Shown: in pieces, positions 28,444 to 37,658 of the stretch
How the letters are laid out: every line of letters starts with the position of its first letter
How positions within the stretch are numbered: the first letter of the stretch is position 1
Origin: Blastomonas sp.
GTDB lineage: Bacteria; Pseudomonadota; Alphaproteobacteria; Sphingomonadales; Sphingomonadaceae
Assembly: GCF_030373265.1 (NCBI RefSeq)
Contig: NZ_JAUCZC010000008.1
Coordinates: forward strand, 62,001-126,000
Direction: 5' to 3'
Length of the DNA: 64,000 nt
Translations under genes and position numbers: made by a program
The notes under the pieces: generated by a model
Databases searched by the model: none
Told to the model about the DNA's origin: nothing
Seen by the model: the letters and a program-made list of their open reading frames with translations, nothing else

Positions 28444-29499
28444 ATGGAATATTCCGAAATCTGGACGATCGCCCGCACGCCGGTGGTGGTGGCGGCTTTG
28501 GTGCTGGCCGCGCTGCTGCTGCACTGGCTGCTGGTGTTCGTCATCGCCCGGATCGCGCGGCGCACGCGCACCGGGCAGGACGAGGCGCTGCTCGCCTCGG
28601 TGCGCCGTCCGCTGCGCTGGATCATGGTCGCGCTGGCGCTGCTGTCGGCCGATCGGCTGGTGGCAGACTTTCGCGATGAAGCCGCATTCGTCACCGGTGT
28701 CGTCCGGATCGTCATGCCACTGCTGTGGGGCTGGCTGGTCATCGCGATCATCCGCTTCATCCATGGCTATATCAGTGCGCGCTCCGATCTGTCTGCCACC
28801 GACAACCTGACCGCGCGGCGCAGACGCACCCGCGCCGACATTCTCGCCCGGATCGCGACCGTGGTGGTGATCCTGATCAGCCTGGGCCTGTTGCTGCTCA
28901 AGATCCCCGAGGTCCGCGAGATCGGCGTCGCGCTGGTCGCGTCCGCAGGCATCGCCGGGCTTGCCTTCGGTATCGCCGCGCAGCCGCTGCTGAAGAATCT
29001 TGTCGCAGGGATCCAGCTTGCATTCACCGAACCGGTGCGCATCGACGATGTCGTGGTTTATCAGGGCGAATGGGGCCGGGTCGAGGAGATCACGCTGACC
29101 TATGTCGTGCTCAAGATCTGGGATGATCGCCGCCTGGTGATTCCTGTCTCCAAGCTGCTGGACGACACCATCGAAAACTGGACGCGCGAGACCAGTCACC
29201 TGCTCGGAACCGTGATGCTGTATCTCGACCATGCCGCCGATATCGACGGCATCCGCAGCTTTGCCGTCGAGCAGGTTCGCAAACACCCCTTGTGGGACAA
29301 GCGGGTGGCGATGCTGCAGGTTACCGACATGAACCGCGACGTGGTGGAACTGCGCGTGCTGATGAGCGGCCGCAACGGATCGGAGCTGTTCGACATGCGC
29401 TGCGATGTTCGCGAAGCGGTGCTGCGGCACGTCGCCACAACGTCGCCGGGGTCGCTCAATCGCAACCGCGTTCAGTTCGAAGCGGCCGAAACCGCTTAG
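28444..29499 (+). CDS. MscS family mechanosensitive ion channel
   Basis: A 351-residue membrane protein with four N-terminal helices. The pore-lining helix is VALVASAGIAGLAFGIAAQP, then LLKNLVAGIQLAFTEPVRID and the beta domain begins VVVYQGEWGRVEEITLTYVV, all characteristic of the MscS core. The C-terminal part (about 250-345) is the MscS alpha/beta domain. It would release solutes on hypo-osmotic shock. ATG 28444 was chosen; GTG 28438 is two codons upstream. It is 76 bp after the Crp gene. Confidence 0.92.
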   Translation: MEYSEIWTIARTPVVVAALVLAALLLHWLLVFVIARIARRTRTGQDEALLASVRRPLRWIMVALALLSADRLVADFRDEAAFVTGVVRIVMPLLWGWLVIAIIRFIHGYISARSDLSATDNLTARRRRTRADILARIATVVVILISLGLLLLKIPEVREIGVALVASAGIAGLAFGIAAQPLLKNLVAGIQLAFTEPVRIDDVVVYQGEWGRVEEITLTYVVLKIWDDRRLVIPVSKLLDDTIENWTRETSHLLGTVMLYLDHAADIDGIRSFAVEQVRKHPLWDKRVAMLQVTDMNRDVVELRVLMSGRNGSELFDMRCDVREAVLRHVATTSPGSLNRNRVQFEAAETA

Positions 29500-29580
29500 C
29501 GCGCTCGGGCGAAACGCAGATTCCCCCGCCGAAGTACCGGGGAGCACGGGAATGGATTTTTCAGGCGTGACAGGACCGCA

Positions 29581-29958
29581 ATGAGCACAGATGACCGAAC
29601 CGAGCTGGCGCAGGACCGGACCGATTATGCCGAGGACCGCACCATATTGGCGCATGAACGCAGCTTTGCCGGCTGGGTCCGCACCGGCATGGCTGCGGTG
29701 GGCATCGCGCTGGGCTTTCATGCGCTGTTTCGCACGCTGAACCCGGACTGGATTCCCAAATCGATTGCCAGCGCGTTCCTGCTGGTGGCGATCTATATCT
29801 TCCTCTCGGCCGAGCGCCGGGCGCGCCGGATCGTGGACCGGCTCGACGCGCATCAGGTGAGCGCGCTCAAGCCGATGCGGATCCGGCTGCTTGCGTGGCT
29901 GCTGACTTTGACCACGATCGCGCTGATGGTGGCGATGTGGGCGCTGATGGGCGAATGA
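29581..29958 (+). CDS. DUF202 (YidH-like) membrane protein
   Basis: A 125-residue protein with the DUF202 signature at its N-terminus, DYAEDRTILAHERSFAGWVR, and three membrane helices (AAVGIALGFHALF; SAFLLVAIYIFLSA; LAWLLTLTTIALMVAMWAL). The family is of unknown function and includes E. coli YidH and a yeast VTC-related domain. It follows the MscS gene by 81 bp on the same strand. A perfect 15-bp inverted repeat after the stop probably ends the transcript. Confidence 0.88.
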   Translation: MSTDDRTELAQDRTDYAEDRTILAHERSFAGWVRTGMAAVGIALGFHALFRTLNPDWIPKSIASAFLLVAIYIFLSAERRARRIVDRLDAHQVSALKPMRIRLLAWLLTLTTIALMVAMWALMGE

Positions 29959-29990
29959 CGGCAGCGTGATCGCAAGATGAGCGCTGCGGT

Positions 29991-30033
29991 CATCCGGGGT
30001 GGTCGCCGTGCGTGATAACGACCACCCCGGATG
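29991..30033. terminator. 15-bp perfect inverted repeat between convergent genes
   Basis: CATCCGGGGTGGTCG (29991-30005) pairs with CGACCACCCCGGATG (30019-30033) around a 13-nt loop. It lies between the end of the DUF202 gene and the end of the autotransporter gene, so it is likely a bidirectional terminator, although a T-run is missing. Confidence 0.7.
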
Positions 30034-30104
30034 CGCTGCAGACCTGGGCGCGACGGCCAGCGGACCGACCGTCGCAGCGCCAGGTTACAGACCAATGTTA
30101 AGCG

Positions 30105-33100
30105 TCAGAAGCCCACCCGCAGCGAGACGCGGGCGTTGAGCGCGAGCCGGTCGTATTGCTCTTCGCCGCCCAGTTCGCCGGCGAGCGAAAACCCGCCTTG
30201 GCCACCGACCAGGCGCAGCCCGCCGATCCAGCCGTCGCTGCGCGCATCGGGGATAAGCGTGAACGTTTCGCCGCCCTTGAACCGCGCGGTCGTTTCGCCC
30301 AGCGATCCGCCGATGATCTGACGGCGGCCGCCCTCGACTTCGACGCGCAGCCACACCTCGTCGGCGGCCAGGCTGCCCAGATCATAGCCCGCCACCAAAG
30401 TGCCGTTGACCGCGATCTCGTCGCTGCTGCGCTTGTCGACCGTCAGGTTGAACGCATCGCCGCCGCCGGTTTCGGCATAGCCGTCCTCGTCGAGCCGGTA
30501 ATAATCGATCGATGCCGAAGGGCGCAGCGCAAACCGCCCGATCTTCGCTTCATACGCCAACCCCGCCGACGCGCTGTAGAGTTGCCCGGACCATTCGCCG
30601 TCGCTGACCCGCTCGACCACATCGGTCCCGTTGGCGAAGGCGAAACGGCGCGTGCCGTCAAAGTCGATCTGCGCGAACGAGCCCCGCGCAAAGGCGCGCA
30701 CCGGCCCCCAGTCGCCGCGCCAGTGAGCAGCGAGCTCATACTGGTTCGACCGCATCTCGTTGGCCAGATTGTTGTCCTCGTTCTTGCCGTTGAGATACGC
30801 CAGCGAGACGCCGAACCTGCCGACATCGCCGGCCTTGATTTCAACGCCACCGGTGGCGCCCCAGTCGCTGGTGTCGAACGATGCGGTCTCTTGCCGATCC
30901 TTGGCGCTGCCCCAGACCGTCTGCTGCAGCCAGAAGCCCCAGCCGCCCTGATCGCTATAGGGCGCCGACGTGTCGGTGAGGAACCGCGCGGTCGCGCGCG
31001 AACCCTGGGTCACCGTGGCAAAGGTGCCTCCGGCATGGTCGGGAAGCATCTGCTGCAGCGCCTCTCCGGCCTGCTCGGCATTGCTGATGGCAAGGAAGCT
31101 GCCGGCCACCGCAGCGTCGCTGTCCAGCGCCTTGAACACCGCATCATAAGCGCGCGCCTGCGACCCCGAGAGGCTGAGCTCGGTTGCCGTCTTGCGCTTG
31201 ATGTCGACCGATACGGTGCCTGCAGCATCGCTGCCCGCCACGGTGGACTTGAACAGGAACGGCAAGTCGATGCCGGCTGCCACGATGTTGGCGCTGCCGG
31301 TCAGCGATCCGGCGGAGAGGACCTGATAGGTGCCTTCCGACTTGCTGACATTGACCAGCGTCACCCCGAGCCGCGAGCCTTCGGCAAAGCTGGCGGCTCC
31401 CGCGACGTCGATCTTGGTGAAAGTTCCCGCCTGGCCATCGATGGTGACACCGATCAGGCCCTTGTCGGCCACGGCGAGCGACCCGAGAGCCACGGTGCCG
31501 GGGCTGGCGATGCTGAGCGATCCGCCCGACACCGTCACCGCCGTCTGGCCGGCGCCTGCGAGCGTTCCGCGGAACCGCGCGGTCCCCGATATCGCCAGAG
31601 TGTCATTGCCGCCGCCCATATCGAGCTTGCCGACCAGCGCCGACTTGCCCGCAAGCTGCACCGTATCGGCGCCCGAGCCGAACGTCGCATCGCCGGTGAG
31701 CGCAGCTTCGCCGCTCGCCGTCAGCCGATTGCTGCCAGCGCCGAACAGCATCGCGCCGGTGACCGTGCCGGCATTCACCTCGAGCAGGTCATCGCCCGAT
31801 CCCAGCCGGATATCGCCGGTGATCGAGGGGCGCCCGGTCGGAGTCGCGGCGCTCTGCCGGATGGTGGTGCCGGTGGTGTTGGCGGCCAGATCGATCGCGG
31901 TCGCCCGGCCTGCGGCGGGCTTGGCAGCGACAGCGCTGATCGCACCGGTATTTTCGACGCTGCGCAGCGATCCTGAAAGATCGACGATCGCGGCTGCCGA
32001 CCCGTCGCCTGCTGCCGTCGCTGCGATCTTGCCGGTGTTGGTCACGCTGGTCAGCGTTCCTGCAGCATCGATGACGAGCGCGCGGACCTGGTTGCCCGCG
32101 ACACTGCCGCCTGCCGCCTCGATCGCACCGGTGTTGCGCAGCGCAGGCACGCTGGCCAGATTGCCGATGCGGATCGCGGTGGCATTTCCACCGTTCGACT
32201 GGGCGCCAATCGCACCTGTATTGAGCACGCCGCCGGTGATGGTGGTCGCGTGGCCCAGGCCGCCGATCACCAGGCCGTTGCCCGCGACATCCTTGTAGAC
32301 GCCGCTGCCCACGACACGGCCCTTGAGCACCAGACCGTTGCCCGCCGCTGCGGTTCCGGCGACCGCACCGATGGTGATGTCCTCGCTCGTGGATCCGATC
32401 TGGACCGCCGCGGCAGACCCGAACGCGGTGACCGTGGCGGTGCCTTCCTTGTCGTCGTCGATGCCGTCCTTGTCTTCGTCCTTGTCGTCCGGATTGGTGT
32501 TGGGCGGCGGCGCATCGAACAGGATGCCGCCTGCGACCGAGCCTGCGATCTGCAGCGCAGGGCCACCCTGCAACAGGTCGTCGGCATCAAGCTTGCTGGG
32601 ATCGGCAGGCGGGGTGGTGGTGCGATAGCCGGTGGCGGTCACGGTGCCCTGCACGGTCAGTGCGCCGCCGATCGGTCCGGTGAGCGAGACCGCCATCGAA
32701 TTGGCCCCGGTTGCGGCAATCGTCCCGGTGAGCGCGACGTTGCCGCTGACCGCACCGGCGCGCATGCCGGCCGAATTGTCGCCCAGCATCGATATCGTGC
32801 CACTGCTGACCAGCGATCCGGTGAGCGGTCCTTCCAGGCTGATCCCGGCGCTGGTGTTGCCTTCGATGGTGATCGATCCGCTGTGGATCACCGAACCGGT
32901 CAGCGCCCCCAGCGTGCGAATGCCGAACCGGTTCTGTCCCTGCGCATAGGGTCCGTCGATATCGCCGTCATTGTCGGTGTCGGTCGGGGTGTAGTTTTCA
33001 TCGAGGACGATGACACCCGAGTTGGTGATCGTGCCGCTGGTCCCGGCCACCGCGAGAATTCCGGCGGAATTGCTGGCGTCGGTGGTCTGGATGGTGCCTT

Positions 33101-33326
33101 CGTTGGTGACGTTGTGGTTGCTGTCGATGGTCACCGCCACGCCGGATGCCGGCTTGACCGAACCGGTCGAGGTGATCCTGATGCTGTCGGCGGCGCCATT
33201 GTTTGCGCTGGAGGTCGCGATCGGCGTGGTGCGCGCGGTGGTCACGCTGGTCTGGGCAAGCGCCGCAGCGTGCGGCAGCATCAGCGAAATCGGGGTCAGA
33301 CAGGTACAGGCCAGCAAGAGGCGCAT
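30105..33326 (-). CDS. Type Va autotransporter
   Basis: The 1073-residue protein has a signal peptide (MRLLLACTCLTPISLMLPHA), a Gly/Thr/Ser/Asn-rich passenger of about 750 residues with many short repeats of the form TGAIxAxG and NTGAI typical of a beta-helix, and a C-terminal autotransporter beta-barrel of about 285 residues (SDQGGWGFWLQQTVWGS onward) ending in RVSLRVGF. Two Asp-rich calcium-binding-like inserts sit in the passenger, at about 116-125 (DTDNDGDIDG) and 276-295. ATG 33326 has GGAAG upstream. It follows the TonB receptor gene on the same strand after 135 bp; whether it shares the ECF-FecR regulation is unknown. Confidence 0.88.
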   Translation of the reverse strand: MRLLLACTCLTPISLMLPHAAALAQTSVTTARTTPIATSSANNGAADSIRITSTGSVKPASGVAVTIDSNHNVTNEGTIQTTDASNSAGILAVAGTSGTITNSGVIVLDENYTPTDTDNDGDIDGPYAQGQNRFGIRTLGALTGSVIHSGSITIEGNTSAGISLEGPLTGSLVSSGTISMLGDNSAGMRAGAVSGNVALTGTIAATGANSMAVSLTGPIGGALTVQGTVTATGYRTTTPPADPSKLDADDLLQGGPALQIAGSVAGGILFDAPPPNTNPDDKDEDKDGIDDDKEGTATVTAFGSAAAVQIGSTSEDITIGAVAGTAAAGNGLVLKGRVVGSGVYKDVAGNGLVIGGLGHATTITGGVLNTGAIGAQSNGGNATAIRIGNLASVPALRNTGAIEAAGGSVAGNQVRALVIDAAGTLTSVTNTGKIAATAAGDGSAAAIVDLSGSLRSVENTGAISAVAAKPAAGRATAIDLAANTTGTTIRQSAATPTGRPSITGDIRLGSGDDLLEVNAGTVTGAMLFGAGSNRLTASGEAALTGDATFGSGADTVQLAGKSALVGKLDMGGGNDTLAISGTARFRGTLAGAGQTAVTVSGGSLSIASPGTVALGSLAVADKGLIGVTIDGQAGTFTKIDVAGAASFAEGSRLGVTLVNVSKSEGTYQVLSAGSLTGSANIVAAGIDLPFLFKSTVAGSDAAGTVSVDIKRKTATELSLSGSQARAYDAVFKALDSDAAVAGSFLAISNAEQAGEALQQMLPDHAGGTFATVTQGSRATARFLTDTSAPYSDQGGWGFWLQQTVWGSAKDRQETASFDTSDWGATGGVEIKAGDVGRFGVSLAYLNGKNEDNNLANEMRSNQYELAAHWRGDWGPVRAFARGSFAQIDFDGTRRFAFANGTDVVERVSDGEWSGQLYSASAGLAYEAKIGRFALRPSASIDYYRLDEDGYAETGGGDAFNLTVDKRSSDEIAVNGTLVAGYDLGSLAADEVWLRVEVEGGRRQIIGGSLGETTARFKGGETFTLIPDARSDGWIGGLRLVGGQGGFSLAGELGGEEQYDRLALNARVSLRVGF

Positions 33327-33461
33327 GATCTTCCTTTCGGGACTTGGGGAGGAGAGTGGTTTCACTCACCAAGACGCTGCAAAGGAATCAGACCCGCACG
33401 ACAAAGCCCGTGGGGCGGACGGATTTTCCGCCAACCTTCTCAAAAACAAAGATAAGTTATC

Positions 33462-35870
33462 TCAGAAGCTGAAGTCGGCGCCGATCCGCACGGTGCGCGG
33501 ACGCAGCGGCGTGATCTGCTCGCCAAAGGGCAGCGTGAACGGCGAGCCCAGGGCGAAGCGGTTGCCACGCGCATCGAGCAGATTGGTCGCCTGGATCCAG
33601 AAGGTGCTGCGATCGCGCGCCAGGCTGACCGACAGGCTGGTATCGAGAACGTCGCCCTGCTCCACCCCCAGCACCGGCCCGATGCCAAGCCGCGAGCGTC
33701 CGGTATAGCGCAACGACCCGCTGACGGTGAGGTCGCCTGTATCGCCCAGCGTGGCCCGGTAGCTGCTGCCCAGTCGTCCGGACAGCCGCGCGACATTGGG
33801 CAGATCGTTGCTGTCGGCTATCACCGCACCTTCGGGGATGCTGGCGAAATCGAACCCCACGCGGTTGGCGGGCAGCACGAATATGCCGGCCGAGGGCGAC
33901 ACCAGACGGCTGTCGGCCCAGACCGCCGAGGCTTCGATCGATACCGCGCGCACCGGCTGCCAGGCCAATGTGGCATCGAGCGTGACGATGCGGCCGTTGC
34001 CGATATTCTCGGTCGCCGGCAGCCCGCTGATATCGATCAGGTCAGCCTGGATGTTGCGCCAGCGGGTATAAGCGAGCGTCACATCGCCGCTGAAGGTGCT
34101 GGCGGAAAAGGCGAGCCCTGCCTCCACCGCCGACACGGTGTCGGGCCGGTAGCGCCGCACCATCAGGTCGCGCACGCCGATGCCGCCGGGACGGAAGCCT
34201 TCCTGATAGCGCGCATGGGCGGACAGGCCATCCGACAGCCGATAGCGCAGCCCCGCCGACGGCAGAAATGCGGTCTGGGTGCGTCTTGCATTGCTGCGCG
34301 CCTGCGCGGCAAGGGACAATAAAGGGGTATCGAGCGCTTCGCCCGACAGCCGCATATGGCTGAGCCGCGCACCGATATCGAGAAACAGCCGGTCGGCTGC
34401 CGGGATCGCGAGATCGGCATAAGCGGTGGCCTCATCGACCCGGTTTTCGACCCCCGTGATCGCCCTCGCCCGCACGATATCGCCGCGGGTGCGGCGGATG
34501 CGGTAGCGGTTGCTCAGCAGGCTGGTGCCGACCAGCCAGCCGACACCGCCCGCCGCCTCGCCCGACAGCCGGGTCTCGTTGGTCACCAGCCGGGTTTCGC
34601 CGCGCTGGCGAAACAGGCTGGGCTCCAGCCCGGGGATGGTGGCATCGAAGGTCTCGCTGAGGTCAAGCCCGGTCACGGTGGTCGTCGACAGCAGCTCGAA
34701 TGCGTCCCACTGCTTGCCCACCGCCAGCTGGCCGAGCAGAAACTGGCTGCGAAAGGGCTGTGCAAAGGGGCTCGCGCGGTCGAGCCTGTCGCCCGCACGG
34801 TCGGCGAACTGGCTGTCGCGTCCGTCGATGTCCTGCGCCGCGCCCATCATGTCGATGGTCCAGTCCGCGCCCGGCTCGATCCGCAGCAACACGCGCCCGC
34901 CGATGGTATCGACGCGGTTGATGTCATCGCGCTGGCGCAGCCGGTCGTCGATATAGCCGCCGTCGCGCGCGCCGTAGACCACGCCGCGCAGGCCCACCAC
35001 GCCCTCGACGAGGGGAACGTTGACCATCGCGCTGCCATCGAACGACGGCGCGCCATGCTGGGTTGCGGCGACAGACAGCGATTGCGCCGCCTGCCAGTCG
35101 TTCGAATCGGGCAGGTTGGGCAGCAGCCGGATCACGCCGCCCAATGTGCCCGCGCCATAGAGCGTGCCCTGCGGCCCCTGCCGCACCTCGACCGCGTTGA
35201 GATCGACCAGCCTGAGGTCGGGATCGGGCGCGTTGTAGTTGAGCCGTGCCGAGCCGAGATACTGGCCCACCACCGCCTGGGTCGGTCCGTTGAAGCTTGA
35301 ATCCGATATCGCGCGCAGGAACAACCGGTTGCGCCCCGGCCCCAACTGGGTCGAACCCAAAGCCGGCAGCCGGTCGACCAGTGCGTCCGAGCCCCGGCCC
35401 TGCCCGCCCAGCGCAAAATCGCCCTCGAGCCTGATCTGGCTGTAGGCGCTCCGCGTCAGGTCCTCCGGCGGCGCGCGCCGCGCGGTCACCACGATGTCCT
35501 CGACAGGGGCCGGCAGCCTGGGCGCCGTCGCCATCGCCAGCCGGATCGGCGCGCCGCTGCGCCGCGCAGAGGCCGGCGCGCGCATGATCCGCCAGTGATC
35601 GGGCGCCAGACGCACTGCGCGGGCATCGCTCGCCTGCAGCAGCCGGTCGAGCGCCTCTCGGGTGGTCATCGTGCCGCGCAGCCGCCGGACGCGCTGGGCA
35701 CCGATCTGCCGGTCGGTGATGCCGATGCTGATTCCCGCCTGCCGACCCAGCGCGATGATGGCGGCGTCGAGCCTGCCTGCCGCGATATCGATCCGCACCG
35801 GGACCTCGGCGAGCGCAGGGGACGCAACAGCGGCGAACGGCAGGGCGAGTGCCAGGCTAAGGCTGCGCAT
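33462..35870 (-). CDS. TonB-dependent receptor with N-terminal STN signalling domain
   Basis: An 802-residue outer-membrane receptor. After the signal peptide (MRSLSLALALPFAAVASPALA) an STN domain (about 22-95; GRLDAAIIALGRQAGISIGI) can contact FecR in the periplasm. The plug follows (about 120-250; DIVVTARRAPPEDLTRSAYS, VEVRQGPQGTLYGAGTLGG), then the 22-strand barrel, ending TVRIGADFSF. The substrate cannot be named; iron complexes or other small ligands are typical. Its start (ATG 35870) lies inside the last 14 bp of the fecR-type gene, giving translational coupling. Confidence 0.9.
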   Translation of the reverse strand: MRSLSLALALPFAAVASPALAEVPVRIDIAAGRLDAAIIALGRQAGISIGITDRQIGAQRVRRLRGTMTTREALDRLLQASDARAVRLAPDHWRIMRAPASARRSGAPIRLAMATAPRLPAPVEDIVVTARRAPPEDLTRSAYSQIRLEGDFALGGQGRGSDALVDRLPALGSTQLGPGRNRLFLRAISDSSFNGPTQAVVGQYLGSARLNYNAPDPDLRLVDLNAVEVRQGPQGTLYGAGTLGGVIRLLPNLPDSNDWQAAQSLSVAATQHGAPSFDGSAMVNVPLVEGVVGLRGVVYGARDGGYIDDRLRQRDDINRVDTIGGRVLLRIEPGADWTIDMMGAAQDIDGRDSQFADRAGDRLDRASPFAQPFRSQFLLGQLAVGKQWDAFELLSTTTVTGLDLSETFDATIPGLEPSLFRQRGETRLVTNETRLSGEAAGGVGWLVGTSLLSNRYRIRRTRGDIVRARAITGVENRVDEATAYADLAIPAADRLFLDIGARLSHMRLSGEALDTPLLSLAAQARSNARRTQTAFLPSAGLRYRLSDGLSAHARYQEGFRPGGIGVRDLMVRRYRPDTVSAVEAGLAFSASTFSGDVTLAYTRWRNIQADLIDISGLPATENIGNGRIVTLDATLAWQPVRAVSIEASAVWADSRLVSPSAGIFVLPANRVGFDFASIPEGAVIADSNDLPNVARLSGRLGSSYRATLGDTGDLTVSGSLRYTGRSRLGIGPVLGVEQGDVLDTSLSVSLARDRSTFWIQATNLLDARGNRFALGSPFTLPFGEQITPLRPRTVRIGADFSF

Positions 35871-36819
35871 TATCGCCCACCAGCTCCCAGCCATCGCCGC
35901 GCTTCACCGCGCGGGTGCCCAGCACCGGCGCGATCGATGCGACCGCGGCTGAATCGCGACCGGCGATCTGGACTACGCCGCTGAACGGCCGCGCCGCAAT
36001 CGACGGATCGACCGCGATGCGCGCGCCGAGCCCGCGTTCCAGCGCCGCGGCGACGTGGGCGAGGCTGGTGCCGGAAAAGCTCAGCCTGCCCGATCTCCAG
36101 CCTGCGACCTGATCGACCGGGACATCCGACACGATGATGGCGGCATGGACGCCTGTAATCGAGGCGCGACGTCCTGCGGGCAGGCGGACATTTTCGGCCT
36201 TCGGGTTGACGATCACCACCCCTTCGGACACCGCCACATCCAGCGACCCGTCAACCCGCGCCACGTTGAACGCGGTGCCGGCATCGACCAGCTGCACATC
36301 GCCGGTTTCGACGACGAACGGGTCGGCGGCATTGTGGCGCACCTCGAACAGCGCCTCGCCGGTCTCCAGCCGCGCATAGCGAGGATAGCGCCGGTCGAGC
36401 GCCAGCGTGGTGCCGCCGTTCATCACGATGCGGCTGCCATCGGGCAGATCGACAGTCTCGCGCTCGCCCATCGCGGTGGTCACCGAATAAGGCTGCGGGC
36501 GCATCTGCCATGCGGGAATGGCAATGACCGCGAGCAAGGATGCCGCGAGCGCGCCGCCCAGCCATCGCCGCCGCACGATCGAGCGATGCGCGATGCGATC
36601 CTCGTCATTGGCGGCTTGCGGCCTGGCGGGCCGGACTTCGGCCGAAAGCTCGGCCACCTGCGCGCCCGCGGCCAGCGCCTGATCATAGGCCGTAGTATGG
36701 CGCGGATCGGCCTCGAGCCAGCGGGCAAAGCCGTCCCAATCGGAAAAATCCGGGTCATGGGTCGCGATGGCCCAATCGATCGCCTGGAGGCGGGTCTGTT
36801 CGCCAGTGTCTGTCATCAT
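35857..36819 (-). CDS. FecR-family anti-sigma regulator
   Basis: A 320-residue protein with an N-terminal cytoplasmic domain (about 1-75, DUF4880-type: AIDWAIATHDPDFSDWDGFA), one membrane helix (about 84-103; WLGGALAASLLAVIAIPAW), the periplasmic FecR domain (ERETVDLPDGSRIVMNGGTT, GEALFEVRHN) and a C-terminal DUF4974/STN-like part. It would hold the ECF sigma factor inactive until the receptor's STN domain signals ligand. ATG 36819 has AGGA six bases upstream; the frame is open to 36852. It lies between the sigma and receptor genes. Confidence 0.9.
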   Translation of the reverse strand: MMTDTGEQTRLQAIDWAIATHDPDFSDWDGFARWLEADPRHTTAYDQALAAGAQVAELSAEVRPARPQAANDEDRIAHRSIVRRRWLGGALAASLLAVIAIPAWQMRPQPYSVTTAMGERETVDLPDGSRIVMNGGTTLALDRRYPRYARLETGEALFEVRHNAADPFVVETGDVQLVDAGTAFNVARVDGSLDVAVSEGVVIVNPKAENVRLPAGRRASITGVHAAIIVSDVPVDQVAGWRSGRLSFSGTSLAHVAAALERGLGARIAVDPSIAARPFSGVVQIAGRDSAAVASIAPVLGTRAVKRGDGWELVGDNAQP

Positions 36820-36852
36820 GTCTGTCCTGACCCAAAGACGCCGCCAAAGCAC

Positions 36853-37365
36853 TCAATCCGCATCGAGCGTCTCCCGCCAGCGCATCAGCGCACGATAGGC
36901 TTTCTGCAAATCCTTCTCCACCGCGCTCAGGCTCACCCCCAGATCCTGCGCGATCTGGCGCTGGCCGACGCCTTCGATGCGGAACAGCCGGAAGACCTGC
37001 AGCACCCTGGCGCCCTCGGCCTCCAGCACCGCTTCGGCCTGTGCGAGCGTGGCGCGGGCGATCAGCTCGCGGTCGGGCTGCGGCGCATCGGATGCCTCTC
37101 CCGACAGCCCCTGCGCCTCGATCCAGTCGGCATCGCGCTGACGGCTGCGCTGCGCCGAGCGATAGCGGTCGTGCATCACGTTGTTGGCGGCGCGGAACAG
37201 ATAGCTGCGCGGATCGGCGACCGGGCCGGTGTCCAGATTGACCAGCCGCAGCCACAGTTCCTGCAGGATGTCCTCGGCGCCATCGCCTGCGCCGCGCGCG
37301 CGCAGAAACCGCAACAGCGGCTCGCGCTGCGCGATCAATACGGCTTCAAGGCCCTGGCGCGACAT
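36853..37365 (-). CDS. ECF-type RNA polymerase sigma factor (FecI-like)
   Basis: A 170-residue sigma factor with region 2 (about 20-85; ILQELWLRLVNLDTG, DPRSYLFRAANNVMHDRYR) and region 4 (about 105-165; QIAQDLGVSLSAVEKDLQKA). The YLFRAANN box and the FecR and TonB receptor genes that follow place it in the FecI cell-surface-signalling group. ATG 37365 was preferred to a TTG four codons upstream. It is the first gene of the sigma-FecR-receptor operon. Confidence 0.9.
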   Translation of the reverse strand: MSRQGLEAVLIAQREPLLRFLRARGAGDGAEDILQELWLRLVNLDTGPVADPRSYLFRAANNVMHDRYRSAQRSRQRDADWIEAQGLSGEASDAPQPDRELIARATLAQAEAVLEAEGARVLQVFRLFRIEGVGQRQIAQDLGVSLSAVEKDLQKAYRALMRWRETLDAD

Positions 37366-37579
37366 CGGACTTGGCAATCACTTCAAAGGCAGGAGGAATG
37401 CGGGCAAGGCCCATGCACCCAGACGCCACCGCGCGCAAGAACCCGCAGCGCCAGCGGCACGCGCGTCCTTTTTTTGATCGGTGGCATGCGGGTTCGGCAA
37501 GGCTGCAACGTCCTATCTGCAAAGCCAGCCTCACCCCAGGCTGGCTTGGACCGGTCATGGTGCCCCCCGTGATCCGGTA

Positions 37580-37625
37580 GCACCTTGAGGGCAAGGTTGC
37601 GACCAGCCTTTTGCCCTCAAGGTGC
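37580..37625. repeat. 15-bp inverted repeat in the intergenic region at 37.6 kb
   Basis: GCACCTTGAGGGCAA (37580-37594) pairs with TTGCCCTCAAGGTGC (37611-37625) around a 16-nt loop that adds an AAGG/CCTT pairing. It lies upstream of both divergent neighbours (sigma factor at 37365 and exported protein at 37659), so it is not at the end of a gene. The remaining sequence from 37366 to 37658 shows nothing else recognisable. It could be part of a 5' leader of the 37659 gene. Confidence 0.7.
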
Positions 37626-37658
37626 CCCCATGCCCGGGCTTGGCGGCAGGAGATACGC

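Noticed and set aside
30156-31976. A 606-codon open frame on the plus strand opposite the autotransporter
   Set aside because: High GC gives long antisense frames; composition is low-complexity and Arg/Ala-rich, and the autotransporter on the other strand has clear domains.
33414-33432. Hairpin GGCGGA/TCCGCC between the TonB receptor and autotransporter genes
   Set aside because: The stem is only 6 bp with no T-run, so it was not listed as a terminator; it leaves open whether the two genes share a transcript.
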